Positions 1 to 15,000 are shown, counted from the first letter of the stretch. The stretch is 64,000 nt of DNA from Chrysomallon squamiferum (GCA_012295275.1 CM022679.1:6177157-6241156); one strand, 5' to 3'. Numbers and translations are program-made. The notes: generated by a model not told the origin, from the letters alone.

Positions 1-213
1 GTAAATACTGTGAGAAAGAGAATTCAAACTTTATTTCCATTATAGATCAAATTACATTGTTTTATAATTATTTCATTCCATTATCATTATAGTGAATAGA
101 TTTCCAATTTCGTGAATAGATTTATGTTGCTATTGAAGTATTTACTTACAAATTTGCAATAATAATAAAAGTCTTCATCTAAGTTAAAGATAAATATTTT
201 TGTTTATTTACAG

Positions 214-323
214 AAGAAAATATGCTGTGGAAAGCTAGAAATTACGGAGATGCCAAGTTGTATCAACGAGCGCAAGATTTAGGTACACCTTCCTGTGATC
301 AGTTACACCGAATGTATTCATGA
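214..323 (+). CDS. Last coding exon of an unidentified gene
   Basis: An intron ends in TTTATTTACAG at 213. The exon that follows is open in one frame from 216 to a TGA at 321-323 and encodes 35 residues: it begins ENMLWKARNYGDAKLYQRAQ and ends DQLHRMYS. The other two frames close quickly. The acceptor, the codon-like composition compared with the very AT-rich surroundings, and the absence of any upstream start inside the window all point to the 3' end of a gene whose body lies left of the window. An AATAAA at about 476-481 could serve as its poly(A) signal, although other AATAAA sites follow. I do not recognise the protein and assign no function. The first two bases, 214-215, complete a codon begun in the previous exon. 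Confidence 0.6.
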
Positions 324-3300
324 TAGAATTTATCAATCAGCTCTGCACCAGGATTTACAGCGTTAACTCACCAAACATTTTTAAAATGGGGAAGTAGTGT
401 AACAGATATTCTGTTCAAATTACACAATTGGGACAGTAAAAACTATTTTTTATTTACTTAAACAAAACAAAACAAAATAAAAAAAACACATTTAGGTGAT
501 AGAAAAATAAAATTTGATTTCTTTAAGTAAATGCTACAATGAAATGTTTGTTTTATAGCAAATTTTCTATGATTTAAAAATGAAAATGAGCTTGTCTTAT
601 TATTACAAGGAAAGTGTCAGGAAATTGAAAATAATTTAACATGCAGGCATGCATGCACACAACCACACACACATACATACACTTAGCTGCTCATACAGTT
701 ATTTTTTGTCACTTTATATAATGTTTACAATATAACCATCAGTTTCTTAGGACTGGAAGTATTCATATTTAAATATTATATTGTGGAATTGTAAATGTTT
801 TTGCAATGCCCTGGTGCATAGCTGCCTATGTTTTTCAGGTGTTGTTCAAACATTGTGATATTCACGTGTAAATATGTGTTTCAGATTGTTCTTAATAATG
901 TGTACTATGTTTAATTAATCACTTTTTTACACATTTTATTTTCAATACAGACAACATACCAATCCACCTTATACATAATATAATTAATGTTAATTAATTA
1001 TTAAAATAACTTGATGAACAAAACCATTGGCATTTGATTAATTATTATATTGGATGAGAATTTTGTGTTCTGGCTGTTTCTGAATCTAGTTTTCTTTGGT
1101 TAGGACTACTTGGGGGAAATACATTATTTTAAAATGATAATAATTCACTGTAGTTTTTTTAGTTTTTTTAAATAAAATAATCTTTGACACACAGTTATTA
1201 CCTACTTTTTTGTTCAAATATTATACATTTAAAATCTGTGTAGCTTTCTTTTTAACATTAATATTTTAGGTTATAGATAAAATTTAAGCTGTTGCATATG
1301 TCGATTTTGCTGTAAAGAATTTTTGTTTAGTTTTAATTGTTTATTTTTATATTGCACACATAACCCCCCAGAATTAGGGACTTAGAATACAAGTGAAAGA
1401 AAACCGAGTTAAACACAGTTCTAATTTAAAACAAATAATTAATAAAAATAAATTATATATATTTAAGCACATAGAACATACTAGCTTAACATGAAATCAT
1501 AGTTAGAAAGAAATTTTACATATTTTGTAAAATATTTGAATAGACTGTTATTTTTTATTTGCATAATTATTTAATGAAAGGCCTTTCTAAAAAAAAAAAA
1601 TGGTTATGGGTATATTTTTAAGTACACTGGTAGACATTTATTTTTTGGAAAAAAATAATATATAAATGATTAAATTTATTTCAATCACAAACATTAACCT
1701 TTGAAATTGTAGTGTGTGATTTTTATTTATTATTTTATTTTATTTTTTTAACAAAATAAACTTTGTTCCTACAACCATTTTATTTCTGGAGCATGCCCTT
1801 TTTGTTGCTTGTATATATTTGTACATATGATAGAAAACTTACAAGACATGCATCATTTGTATAAATCATGATAGAAAAATATTGTATTTGTCCTGATGTA
1901 GATGTATTTAAAAAAAAGATGTATGTAAAAATGTGATTGTTGGTGTGCTTGTGGAAACGTGTTGACACGATAAATATTTTATCTAAATAAGATTTTATAT
2001 AATTATGTGTTGCTGGCCAACAGAAAGGTATTACAGCTCACAGCATATCTCCAGTACAGTCTTATTCACAAATATTTTATCACTATGTTCAATTGGCATT
2101 TGAAGCGTTTCATCTGTTTGACATTTATATTTATATGTTAAATTTTTAATAAGTATTAATTAGAGCCAAATTGGAAATATCATTCGGTAAATATAATCAT
2201 TAAATTTTGAAATATTTATAAAATAATAATTATTATTGTAAGAGTTAAACATATTTCAGTGTTAAACAGAATTAAGAAAAATAGTATATAGGTCAAAAAA
2301 ATATCTTACATAGGACTTTTTAAGATGCAGCTAACTAGGAATACTCCATTTGTTTTTGTGGAAGTTTTCATCCAGCCTTTCAGATATTTCATAACATAAT
2401 TTGGTCAATCCTAAATATAAGCCTTTAAGATTTCAAATTTGTCTGTATAAATGCATCAGTATAAGCTATGTGACCATTGTAAGAAAAGAGAATTCTGGAA
2501 AAAACAGAGCTTTGCACAGTAAATTAAATATTTTAAGGAAAATTTCTAAACACCAAAGATGATAATTATAATTTACAGAAAACAACATTGTTTGGAAGGG
2601 TCTTATAAAAAACTTGTAAATGTTTGTAAATTAAAACTGCCTTATCTCATGCTTCAAATCATACACACATCATTTTGTGATTCATAGATTGCATAATTAT
2701 AAACATTCTTTTTAATGTGATTTTTAGACTATCATTGTTACTTAGATCTGTGTGATTGAAAGAATCCATGTTTTACTACAAACGTTTTAGTCCTTGTGCA
2801 GGATTGTTTAGCCTGGTTGTAAATATACATCTTTCATCTTCTTGTCCTTGTTGTGAAATTTGAATTTTTATATCTGATATGACTTGATAAAATTGAATCT
2901 ACTGATTTCTTTACAATCTTGTTTATTTATCAGACAGGAAAATTTCATTGTGTATAATGTATAGTAATAACAGTAATAATAATGAAGTATTTTAAAAATC
3001 TTGATCTTCAAAATGAAGTCAAATTGTTTGGATGATAAAGGGATATGATTAAAAGGTTGCAAATATTTGTCACAACCTTTTATAATAATTAAATTAGTTA
3101 AATGTTAATTTACTTAGATATTGGTATTTATTGTAATATATTTCTTTGGACTAACTCCTCACTCAGACAGAATTATAATATTAAGATACAAGTTAAAGTT
3201 TGCTTAAAATAATACTGTATATATGTTTTTTCAAATAAAAAAAAATTAATAATATAATAATAATAATAATGTAAATAGTTTTTAACAAGGGAGAGAAAAA

Positions 3301-4640
3301 AGACACAGATAAGCTATTGTACCAGATTTTGCCTCCGAATGTATAATATTGTTTTTATTTATAATTTGTGTTGTGTTTATTTCCTCTAGTATTATTTGCA
3401 ATACAATATTAAAAACAGATATTAAAAGATGTCTTAACAGTTTTGTTGTTTCTTGTTTTTAAATCTGTAATAGAAAATGTTTGCTTATTAAATGCCAGTT
3501 AAGTATATGCAGTTTCAACTATTACTCAAACAGCATCTCTCAAGTTTAAGTTTGTATAGAAGTTTTCAACAATTTAAGTACTATTTCTAGTACTACAAAT
3601 ACCAAAAATATTGTCCATTCAATAAATTACTGCCTGCTACATATTCTGCATACAAAGTCAAAATCAAAGAGAATCTGTATGCATTATGTTAAGTTGTCAT
3701 TTGATGGACCTAACAAGAGGCTTAAGATAAAAAAAAAAATAATAAAAAAAATTTAGTGAGTAATATTTTTACAAATGTATTTACATACATGTACATTTTC
3801 TATTAAATTCACTAAAGCAAGGAAGATAGAAGGAAGTTTTGCATAAGTTACTGAAAGTAGGCAATTACTTAAAAATAATTTTTTTATTAGGGAGTAAAAG
3901 TACAGTGTAATTATTATTTCTGACAATCTGACAATCTGACAATATAAAGATAGTGTGTATTAATAAAATAAGGTGAAAAAGTACTGTAATGTGGTAGAAG
4001 AAAAAAAGGAAGAAACAAATGACTGATTACATAAATACATTTATTTACATCATAATTAATTCTTAATTATGGTTTTACACTAAGTAAGTATAGCTTTACA
4101 CTTGCTTAATAAATATGAGGTCTGAATTTATGGCTTTAGAAGTGTATAGCTACATATGTTCACAGAATTTAAGAAAAATAAATTTAATTTTTGAGGAGAA
4201 ACAAACTGCATCATAAATAAAAAGCAAAACTAACTTCATTATAATTAGTTAATAATTACAAATATTGAAAAAATCATAACATGACAAATTAAACCCATGT
4301 CCAGCAATTATACATAAATGATAATAATAGAAATAAACCATTGAAATAATGTTAAAGGAATTATTTGTAACAGCCTTTCTGCACTTGTCTGGCACTGACC
4401 TGCTGTATTTTAAATGTGGTTTCCTTACTTCAGAGTAATGTATAAATTAAAGTTCATTTTGATTAATCAGAATGCTGTATTGAACCATTAAGTAATAATA
4501 AGACACACATAATAAACAGATATATATCTGTAATGTCTTGCACTTTGAAAGATTATTTATGTATTCCCTTATATTTAATTTGTCTTTTTTCTTCTTTTTC
4601 AGTGTTGATTCTAAATACAGAAATATGTTTATGATGTTAC
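324..4640. other. Gene-free stretch between two convergent gene ends
   Basis: This stretch has very AT-rich DNA with short poly-A, poly-T and AAT runs. No open frame has coding character. The left part is probably the 3' UTR of the gene ending at 323. The right limit is the likely cleavage region of WDR45, which runs on the opposite strand. I see no other supported feature. Confidence 0.6.
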
Positions 4641-4661
4641 TGATTTCACTGAATATTCTTA

Positions 4662-4667
4662 TTTATT
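4662..4667 (-). terminator. Poly(A) signal of WDR45
   Basis: TTTATT on the plus strand reads AATAAA on the minus strand, about 30 bases after the WDR45 stop codon. Cleavage would be expected shortly downstream, near 4640. Confidence 0.5.
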
Positions 4668-4695
4668 CTTGTAAATTCAGTTTTGCATACTGCAT

Positions 4696-4881
4696 TCAGT
4701 CCATCTCTTCATCAAGGTCAATAAAAACATCATACGCTTCACGATTACAATTCCCGTCTGCAGTGAACACATACTTGTGAAATGTTCCATCTACACAGGC
4801 AGCTGCAAACAAAATAAAATTACAGAATGCATATCTTTATCTTTCTTTCTGAAAAGTGCTGTTACTTTGATCTGTTTTTTA

Positions 4882-4918
<37 letters not shown>

Positions 4919-7900
4919 CTACCAATAATACTAATAATACTAATAATAAGAATAATAATAATATCTTTCATTATTTTTATCTCATTTTAAACGAATTAAG
5001 TAATTTCTATTATTTTTTTGATTATAATATAACATGATTATTGATTTTTTTTCTTAACTTTACTGTGTTTGGATTAGCTTTACTTTTAACCCCATGATAA
5101 TGATAGTGCATTTTTTGTTTAAGCTTATAATACCAAAATTTTTAAAAAATGACACCTCTTAAAATTACCCATAGTACCACTATTCCACTTAACCTGTTAA
5201 ACTTTATCAGATGTATATCTACATTTTCCAAAAACTACCTACCAATCACTGAATGTCCATTTTCAAAGGCACAAATACAAGCACATTCTGCGGCTACTGT
5301 GAAGCTAGCCAAACCCCACTGTGACTCAACATAAGGTCCCAGAAAACCCATCCTCTTGAACCTACAATTAACATGTTCTTTAGTCACTCACAAGTAAAAA
5401 TAATATAACAGAAAACCAATCTTTTTCAACCTCTAATTAATGTTTTCATTACAGCATTTACAAGAAAAAAACAATGTTGCTGAAATCCATTTTTATAAAC
5501 TTGTAAAAAATACATTGTGTGCTATACATGTAAAAGCTACATATTATATAACCTATTCAGAGATTGTTGATTTGAGGTTTAATGAGTCCTGTGATTAATC
5601 CCACTCCAAAGTATGCCTGTTTGGCCAGTGCCTCCCAAAACTAGATTATAAAAGGCTACTTTATGTATTTTCTTATCTATGACTGTAGGCTTCTTTTTTC
5701 TCTTTACACCATTAAATAAAACAAACCCCTTCCCTTAAAAAAAAGCAAAAAATAAAAATGATTTAGTATGTAATAATCTTCAATGCTCGTAAAAGAGTTG
5801 CCAAACAAAGATTAGTGTATTCATCTCTTAGTCTAACTGTCAATCTGTCCAAAGTCTAAAGTGTAAGGGTAACTCACCTGAACAGATAATATCATAATTA
5901 TGTCAAAAGGAAATAAAATATTTTAAAAACTCACGTTGAGGTTCGGTTCAGTTTTGTGTCTTTTACAGCAAAGATGTGGATTGTTCCCTTGTCACTTGAA
6001 GCACACAGAAATGCTGAGTCAGGACTGAATGAAATACTGCAATAAAAGAAATCATGCAACATTCAACTTGGATTTTTCTAAATATTCATTCACCAACTGT
6101 ATTTCAAAAATTTATATTGAAAAAAGTTTAGTAAAAATAATGTGATGTGTACATACACACACATACATTTTAAAAGGAAATAGAACAGAGTATAGTCACA
6201 TTCATACATATCAGACCAATTAGATTTTTACATTTTATTTTCAGATAAATATATTACAAATAAGAAAATTAAATATGATCTCAAAGTAAGTAACATGGCT
6301 TATGTGTAAAGAATGTGTGATATAACAGAAAGATTTGTCACTGACCAGTACAGAAGAGCCGGATCAGCACCACGTCTTAACTCCACTACAAGTTTCTTTG
6401 ATACAAGATCAAACACTCGTATCAACGTACCCTGCAAATACAAAACAAAGTAAGTAAAACTAGTAAATAAACTTTGTCACACTGACAAATATATTTTATG
6501 TTATTTCTGTTTTTCAAAAATTAAAAAAAAAATTTAAACAGTGTTAAATAAGAATATGTATATTTTAAACATTTGTTTATCAAAATTGCAAAAACCACCA
6601 ATAAAATTATTTCTGAAAAATGAAATCTTGTCTCACAAATAGGAATTAACTGTGGAAGGGTAAAAAACCACACTGCATTATCAGAATCTATGGATATCAT
6701 AGACAGACAACCCCAGACTCTTGAACTTAATGTTTGAAGATTCAACAGAACTAAGCATGTCTCAAACATGACAGATCACATAAAATATATTGTTCTTCTG
6801 CAAAATTACTACACACCTTTCTTGATGCTGTAGCCAAAAGAGTTCCTTTCTGATCTAGAGCAAGACAAGCTAACTCCCCCTGGTGAGCATTTATTGTGAC
6901 TGGAGAAACTGTCAAATCAGGTTTGAGACTTTCCAGATCCTGATAGAAAACAAAATACCACAAAAATATAATTAATCCTTTCAGTTTCCACTCTATGTTT
7001 TTTGTCTACTGCTTTTATGATGAAACTCGTTATGTTTAGAAGGTTCATACCACCACTCTACACATTTTGTGAAGTAAAAAATAATATTACAATGCCAAAA
7101 ATTTTAAAAAATAAATAATAATTTGTTCAAGTCTGAAAAACTGTCATCATAGAGATTTTATTGCATCTTTATTGATTAAAATTAAATAGGAGTAAAAATG
7201 TTCACTATACCAGTATGTGAAATTAATAAAGTTTTATATTTATTTAAATATCAACATAAACTAAAAAAAGGAATAATTTATTTATTTACCACAATTTGCA
7301 CACTTCCACATTTTGGTCCAGGAAAAACCAGTGTCCTAGCAAATGTGCTTACTTCTGTGAGTCCTAGAAAAAGAGTGAAAAAATAATGAAACAAATAATA
7401 ATAATAAAAATAAATAAATTAATTAACAAATAATAATAAAAAAAATAACTAAGTTTTTATTTAGAATAATCATTTTAAATTACAGATTTATAATCAGACT
7501 CTTCATTAGTCTTCAACCAAGATGGATGTCTTGAATGAATCAATATTTGTTTTACAATACCTAAAATATTTAAACAGTTATTAGCTAAGATGATTTTCTG
7601 TGGAATGATATGAGAATGGAAATTCACTGACATGAGTTGATAAACTGCATAAATGATAGCAGTTTCTTGAAGGAAATTACATATTAGGACAGGCAGGCAT
7701 AACACTGGTTGACTTTTAACAGACCAAAAGATGATAGCAAATGTGAATTTGTTACACTTTAACTCTTACTGTGTAAACATCTTAATACTTATTGTCCTAC
7801 TCTCTCTCTCTGACTCAAATACTAGCTTACAGTCTAAATTTATTTTTCAAGCTTATTATCTAATTTATCTCTTCACAGTATGCATAATTTAAGAGGTAAT

Positions 7901-10552
7901 ACTCCAAAAGTCTGACAAATAATTGATAAATTTACTGCTCAGTAATTATGTACAATGCCAAAATTCTTTTAAATTCCTAACATTTTATTTACTATTACAC
8001 TAAACATCACAGTACCAATAAAAGAAAAGAAGATCATTTTACACAGGGTTTTTTTCTAATAACAACATCATACCTTTAGGATTATCCCGTGTATCAAAAC
8101 TATACAATTTCTGGGGATTATTGGGAAAGGAGAAAACATGAACTTGGTTTCTTAAAACCACAATTAACCTGAAAACAATTAAAAAATAAATACATAACTA
8201 CATTTTAAAACAAGTTTTTGTCTAATGTTTTAAATGTGGTTTTTTTGTGGGGAGGTTGTACCTTTCAGCCTAATACAGATCATTATAAATATTTATTACA
8301 TTTATTACATTTATATAATTTATCTGAAAGTATATTTCCTGATAATAGTTTAATTAATTTTGCAAAGATAAATCTTAAGTACTAATAAAATATAACAGTA
8401 AATAAAACCTGCAGCAATTTACAGATGTTGTGATTTGCAACATTCTTATCATACATTGTTATTAGCAAAGAATAATCCAGCTAACAATCCAGCTAACAAA
8501 AATAAAACAATCACTGGTATTTAGATATTTTTGTTCATATGTATTTTAAAATAAATACAAATCACTTTTTAAGTTTTTCTAATTACTACAAAGGCTGTGT
8601 TAAACAAATAAATCACTTGGAAGTTTTCAAAATGTAATTACACTGGGGTTTTTTTTTCACCTGCGGGTAAATGTTAAAACAAATGAATAAGATAATGTAA
8701 CCCACCTGTCTTTTTGGATTCTTACTGCTACTACTGGTTGTGCAAATGTTATGTCCATCACAATCTTATCTGCAGGATTTTTCTGACAGTCATCCCATAT
8801 TAAAACTAAATAACAATAATTTTAGGTTTCATTATCTAAAATTATGAATTTTTAAAATTAATATTAAAACTATTATTCGTTATTGCAGGTAACAGACCAT
8901 TTATTCAGCAAGCTTGAGAGCAGAGCTGACTTGTATTTCTGGGTTTTCCAGTCTTCTATGTCAAAGGTTTAATATATACTAAAAATATAAAATAGACAAT
9001 GAAAAGTAAAGAACAAACCTTAATTTAACAGAATCAAAAAATAACTTTTGAAGGTAGTTTTTTGGAAGCCAGATAAATGGTCTGTATAAAATCTGAATGT
9101 TCATAAAAGATAAAGGTTTTCCAAGGATGATATAAAGAAGACTGAAAATTATTTCACTGATTATACTAACCAGCTTTCTCATCAAACTTGGGTGTGTTTC
9201 CTCCTCCCACAAGTGCTATTAGATTACTGCGGAAAAACATTTCAGCACTGGCCAAACTCCCCACACAGTCAACACCTGAATATTAAACTTACATATGAAC
9301 ATGTAAGCATACACAAATGTTCATACATATATATAGTTGTATTTGTTTTAATGGTTTTAAAATAAAAAATAATTACTAAAACTGACATAAAATTTATAAA
9401 TAATCCTAAAATTGAACATTTAAATTTATTTAATAACAGGTGCAGCAACTTTAAACTATTAAATTTTTATAATATTTAAATTAAATTGTTATTTTTGTCT
9501 GCAAACTTAAATGTTGTGATTAATGAATTGTAAGTACTTAAATATTTATATTTTGAGCTTTCCTGTGTATGTTTTAATATAGATATATCTGTTTTGCATT
9601 TACAACTTGTTATAATTATTTCCTGATATAATCAGGGTTTTTCAAAAATTCAAAAATTCAAATCTTAAAAATATTACCAAAATAGAGGATTCTGAATAAT
9701 TGAAATGATTTTAATATATATCTGTGCCTTTGGATAGATGCATTTCTTTATAAAGAGATATTTAAAAAAAAATTTAAAGTTACCAAGATAAAGTTTTTGA
9801 GTGAGTGGTTCAACATTGTAAATCTTCAAACCATTATCTGAGGCACATGTAAAACAACCTGGAATTATTAAAACATTCAGAAACATCAATAATATAATTT
9901 ACATAAAAATAAATATCAAATTAAATAATTCAGAGATTTAATAGTTATTGGAAAGAAAATTTAAGTTACTTTAAAAAAAAAAAAAATGGTTTCCTTGTTT
10001 TGATTTTAACCGCCCCCACTAAAAAACATGATCATACAAATAATTAAAATCAATACAAATGATGTAAATTTATCACTTTAATATTTCTGCCTTTACAATA
10101 CTAGTACTACTAGAAGTACTACTGCTACTAATCATAATAGTAATATTAATAGCAGCAGCAATAGTAGCTGTAGTAGTAGTAATCAAAATGTTTAAATAAA
10201 TGTATGTAAATAAATAAATAAAATAAATAAATAAACAAATAAATAAATAATAACAAAAACAATAGTAACAAAAACAACAATAATGAAAATTTAAAATTTA
10301 AGAAATTTTCATCAACAGTAATTTGAAAAGTTTTTCAAAAAAATACTGGGTTTCAACACTGTAGTTTTTTCTAAACTTTCCTGTCACAATGTTTTCAGCT
10401 GCGCTCCAGGGTTTTGCTGAGATTACTATAATATACAGTTTAAAAACTTATAACTTGCCAAACTTTCTTAATTTTCTTGAATATCATAATTTCTTACTAT
10501 GATCTTGATTAAATCGAAGACTGTTAATGTCCCTGGAAGCGGAAGACATCAT
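4696..10552 (-). CDS. WDR45: WDR45 / WIPI4, PROPPIN beta-propeller (11 coding exons)
   Basis: WIPI-family seven-bladed propeller that binds PI3P and PI(3,5)P2 on autophagosome precursors and works with ATG2. Coding exons in transcript order: 10552-10498, 9858-9784, 9275-9171, 8805-8706, 8168-8074, 7363-7290, 6939-6817, 6431-6346, 6036-5935, 5361-5243, 4802-4696. They sum to 1041 nt, in frame throughout, giving 346 aa; human WIPI4 is about 360. All introns are GT-AG. The lipid-binding L/FRRG motif is present as LRRG at residues 227-230 (exon 8). Recognisable blocks are [70 protein letters not shown] and HKYVF. The C-terminus [18 protein letters not shown] resembles the acidic tail of WIPI4 rather than WIPI3 (WDR45B), which decides the paralogue. 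Two ATGs stand in tandem at the start; the outer one is used here. The gene is head-to-head with RBM22. Confidence 0.96.
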
Positions 10553-12025
10553 CAGTTACTTAACTGGGTTTTGGTTTTTTTTTCTTAAACACAATCTAAA
10601 AAAATAAAAGAAAGAAATTACAAATTAAGTAAGTGAAAGGAAAATAAATAATATATAAATTATTATTATCAGTAATACTACTAGTTTAAGTAGTTTACTA
10701 GATACTATTACTTCTACAATTATTACCACTTCCGTTTCTGTTTGTAAAATAACTTATAATTATTATATTCATACAATGAAATATGAAATGCACACAATAA
10801 AATATCCAAACTAAAACCAAAAATAAAAACATTTAAATTAAAAGAGACAAAATAAGTTTTTGTTTACTTCGGTATTATCGCCTATTTATATGAAAGAGAA
10901 ATCTTTGCTAATGGTAATAAGTTAATAAGGAAGTGTGACAAAACAATAATTTATAATAATATGAATGCCTGAAATGTCTAAATTGAAAGACTGACGGCAA
11001 ACTGAAGTGTTTTGAGCGTAAGCTGTGAAATGACAGCTTCTAGCAACGTGCATCGATCTCGTTTCATACAATAAATAATGTTCATTTTTCAAGTTTGTGT
11101 TACTTATTTTAGTTTTACACTTCGTAAGTTCATTACCTATACAAGTATACGAACCCAACAATCTAGAATTAAGCAATTTACATCTGTAAGTTACTACAAC
11201 TCGCATGATTTTTATTTTCCAAACATTAGATAAACAGATGTATTTCGTTCGTTCTTACATTATCTTCATTATATAACTGGTTTCACCTTGCTCATTTCAT
11301 ATACGTTTTTACCCTAGGAATATTGTTGATAAACAACTGGTTAATGTAATCTTTGAAATGCTACTGAGTGACGAAAACAAATTAAAAACAAATATTTTAA
11401 ATATTTAAAAGTAACAATACAAAACATAAAACAGTAAATTTTAAAATAATTACACTATTAAAATCCTGATACTAAACGATATCAAATTATTATTATAAAT
11501 AATTTACATAATCCTATTCCAAGTAACAGTTATTGAGGTATTATTTTGAATCAATTCAGTCGTAAATTCCTCCATCTATTACGATCCTCAAATACGGATA
11601 TATATACACACACACACACACAAACAAAATATACGTTTTATTATAAATACATTTAAATTTTAAAAATTCTTCAGCAGATTTTCTGTATATTTATAGGTAT
11701 TATTATTATTATTATTAATTTGAAGATTTTATCTCCAAAAAAAAGAAGAAGAAAGAAAAACACATGATATTATAGTACAGAAATCTAATTTCGTTTATAT
11801 GTCAAACTATAATGTGCGTACATTTACTGTTCACAATAACAACGGGATTATAAAGCTGTATTGTGAGTGACAAAAAGTATCAAATTTTAATGAATCTGAT
11901 GATTAATGTTAACGTTTTCAATCACAACCTTTCTTAATTTAAGCACATCAAATTTTGAGTAAGTACACTTCCTTTTGATTGGTTCTCTATAGAAATGTGA
12001 GAAAGCAGAAATTAAGAAAAAAGAA
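10553..12025. promoter_or_regulatory. Divergent intergenic region, presumed shared promoter of WDR45 and RBM22
   Basis: About 1.47 kb separates the WDR45 and RBM22 start codons, which point away from each other. The interval must hold both 5' UTRs and promoters. It is AT-rich, with a CA run near 11607-11623 and ATT runs near 11699. No TATA box or CpG-rich core can be singled out, and I see no convincing protein-coding frame. Confidence 0.45.
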
Positions 12026-15000
12026 ATGGCGACTTCCAAAGGAGCAAATACGTATAATCGACAAAATTGGGAAGATTCTGTAAGAAATATTATATATTAC
12101 GGATAATAAAATTAAACCAAATAAATATAATCTTCTAGAGTAATGCAAAGTTAAATTGTTATCAACCAGTTCCGTCAGATTTCAGTGAACAAAATTTAGG
12201 CTGTAAAAGTAAAAGTAACATGGTTACGATATTATGGATATACTCATATAGAAACGTAAATGACATTCCTGGAAAGAGATTGGAATTAATTTTCAAATAA
12301 AACAATTAACGTAATTTTAAAGAATATATGACATATTATTTGTCCTTTTTAATCATTTTAACTTAATATCTACACGTATTCGTAATGGGGGAAAGATCAC
12401 TTCTAATTCTTTTAATTTTTTAGGTAGATTTTTCAGTTTCAGGTATCAACTATCATAATTTGATTTAGTAAATGTATATTTAACAATCTGAATAGTTAAA
12501 TTATTAATTAATAAAGTTAATAGTAATTAAATAAAAGCTAAAAGAAGTTACTAGTTAAATTTCAATATGTATATCAGTTACAACTGTTACTATTGTATCC
12601 AGAAAACTCTGATAAACAAACTTGTGTTTTTTCATGTATGGTAGTTGTATGTTTCAATAACGGAATATATGAAATTATGTATTCCATTGTTTGAGGCTGC
12701 AGCTGGTAATGAAATAATGGTTCTAAAATAGAGCTTTCAAAAATCATCCAAAATTAAGAAGACAGTAAGATACAATACCAGTTTTAATTATTCTCTCATG
12801 TAACAGATAGATGACAATCAGTTTTATATTTGTAAAAATAAAGTGTGTGTTTTTAAAGTGGTCATTAACCAAAAAAAAAAGGTTTTTTCTTCTTCTTCTT
12901 ATTTTTATTCAGGTTATAGAAGACAGTAAGATACAATACCAGTTTTAATTATTCTCTCATGTAACAGATAGATGACAATCAGTTTTATATTTGTAAAAAT
13001 AAAGTGTGTGTTTTTAAAGTGGTCATTAACCAAAAAAAAAAGGTTTTTTCTTCTTCTTCTTATTTTTATTCAGGTTATAGTATGTAGTCTAATGGTTTCC
13101 ATATCAGCATATGTGTTTGTTTTTAATCCTATCCACATTTGATAAGTTTAAAAATAATAATAAAAAGCATAAGTTCTCAGTATTGTATTTCTTTCAACAA
13201 AATTCAACACATTTATTTTTAATCACTGGTTTTAAAATTATAATTAAATTTATTTTTGTTGTTGTTGTTTTTGTTATCATCACAATTGTTACAAATATTA
13301 AAGTGCCATTATACTACTTGACCAAAATTATTATGGATAAAACAATCATAAAAAATATTAAATGTCGTAAATAAAAACTGTTGTGAGTATTAATCCCCTT
13401 TTACAAATATATTTATCTATTTATTTTATGTGCTAAATTGTTTATTATTTTATTTTTTAAACAGGAATTTCCAGTTTTGTGTCAGACATGTCTTGGTGAT
13501 AATCCTTATATACGAATGGTAAGAATTTTAAAATAGTTTAATTAAGTTTCCCTCATTGTTCATATATTTAGTTTTTTTCACTGCTTTGTTTCATATTAGG
13601 TAAGCAGTAAATTTAAGTTACTTAAAATTATAATACCATTTGATTAAATAATATTAGATTCAGAACAGTTGTAATTTGTATGTATATTTCTAAAATTATA
13701 TGTTTATGATATCTTTAAATATAAACAAACAGATTTTAATTATTCAATGATATGTGTCTGTAAATAAACTACTGTTATTTATGGTGTCTGTAAGTAAAAT
13801 GTAACTGGAGTAAATGTGTAATAATTGACTGATTCTGTTGTTTCATTCTGCTGTAAAATGGCAAATCATCTGCCTCACTGCACCTTCCTGACAGGTAGAT
13901 CTGTTTGCATGTTTCTGATTTCAGATTTATTTCCCTTTTTTTTTTCTAAAATAAATTTAAATAATAAATTTATTATCGTTTTAAAAAAAAAATTAATTTA
14001 ATTTTTTTAAATTATTATTCTTGTTGTTGTCATTGTTGATTATTATTATTTTGTATGTTTTGTTTCCTAGACAAAAGAGAAATTTGGAAAGGAATGCAAG
14101 ATCTGCGTTCGTCCCTTCACCGTGTTCCGATGGTGTCCAGGAGCTCGAATGAGGTTCAAGAAGACTGAAGTTTGTCAGACATGTAGCAAAATAAAAAATG
14201 TCTGTCAGACATGTCTGCTAGATCTAGAATATGGTAAGTTTCTTCTTGTCTGTCAACAATATTATTTAATATGGCAGTGTTAATTTGTATTTTACACCAC
14301 CTTGAAATAAAACAGATAATGTTTAACTTTATATATATCTGTGTTTGTGTGTATATGTGTGTGTGTATGTGTAATATGTATATGTGTACATGAATGTATT
14401 TAATGTAATATAATGCATGTACATATGTATAAAATGTATTGAATATACACAGAAATAATACATTTTAAAATATTGTGAATTAGCATACATTGAAGATCAG
14501 TGGGCAGTTCCATGAAAAATGATGGTGTTTGTTTAAGTTGAACTTAAAATTTTCACATACCTTTTGTCGGTATGTTAATATTTGTACATAAATGTGTTAT
14601 TTTCTTTGTTCATGTTTTGTTTTATTTTCTGAAAGGTCTGCCTGTGCAGGTACGTGATGCTGCACTGAAGGTCCAGGAAGCGATGCCTAAGTCTGATGTT
14701 AATAAGGAATATTACACACAGAACATGGAAAAAGAGGTAAACTGTCAGAAGAAAAATTTGAAACAAATCATATTTCCTTTGTGCTATTTCTTCCAGAAAA
14801 AAGAGTCTTTGAAACATTTATATTTATATTATTCATAATAATGTTTTCAGTACTTATTATAATTGACTGCAATTAATTTTCATGTTTTACAGTCTTAATC
14901 AATTAGTTGTTTCAAAATATCACTTAAGATTATATAAATTATTTATAGAATAATTTGAGATGGTTTAATTTCAGGAATTTAATCTTAAACAGAATAGCCA

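Noticed and set aside
10922-11206. 94-codon minus frame upstream of WDR45
   Set aside because: Located in the divergent promoter region; no homologous features and AT-driven composition.
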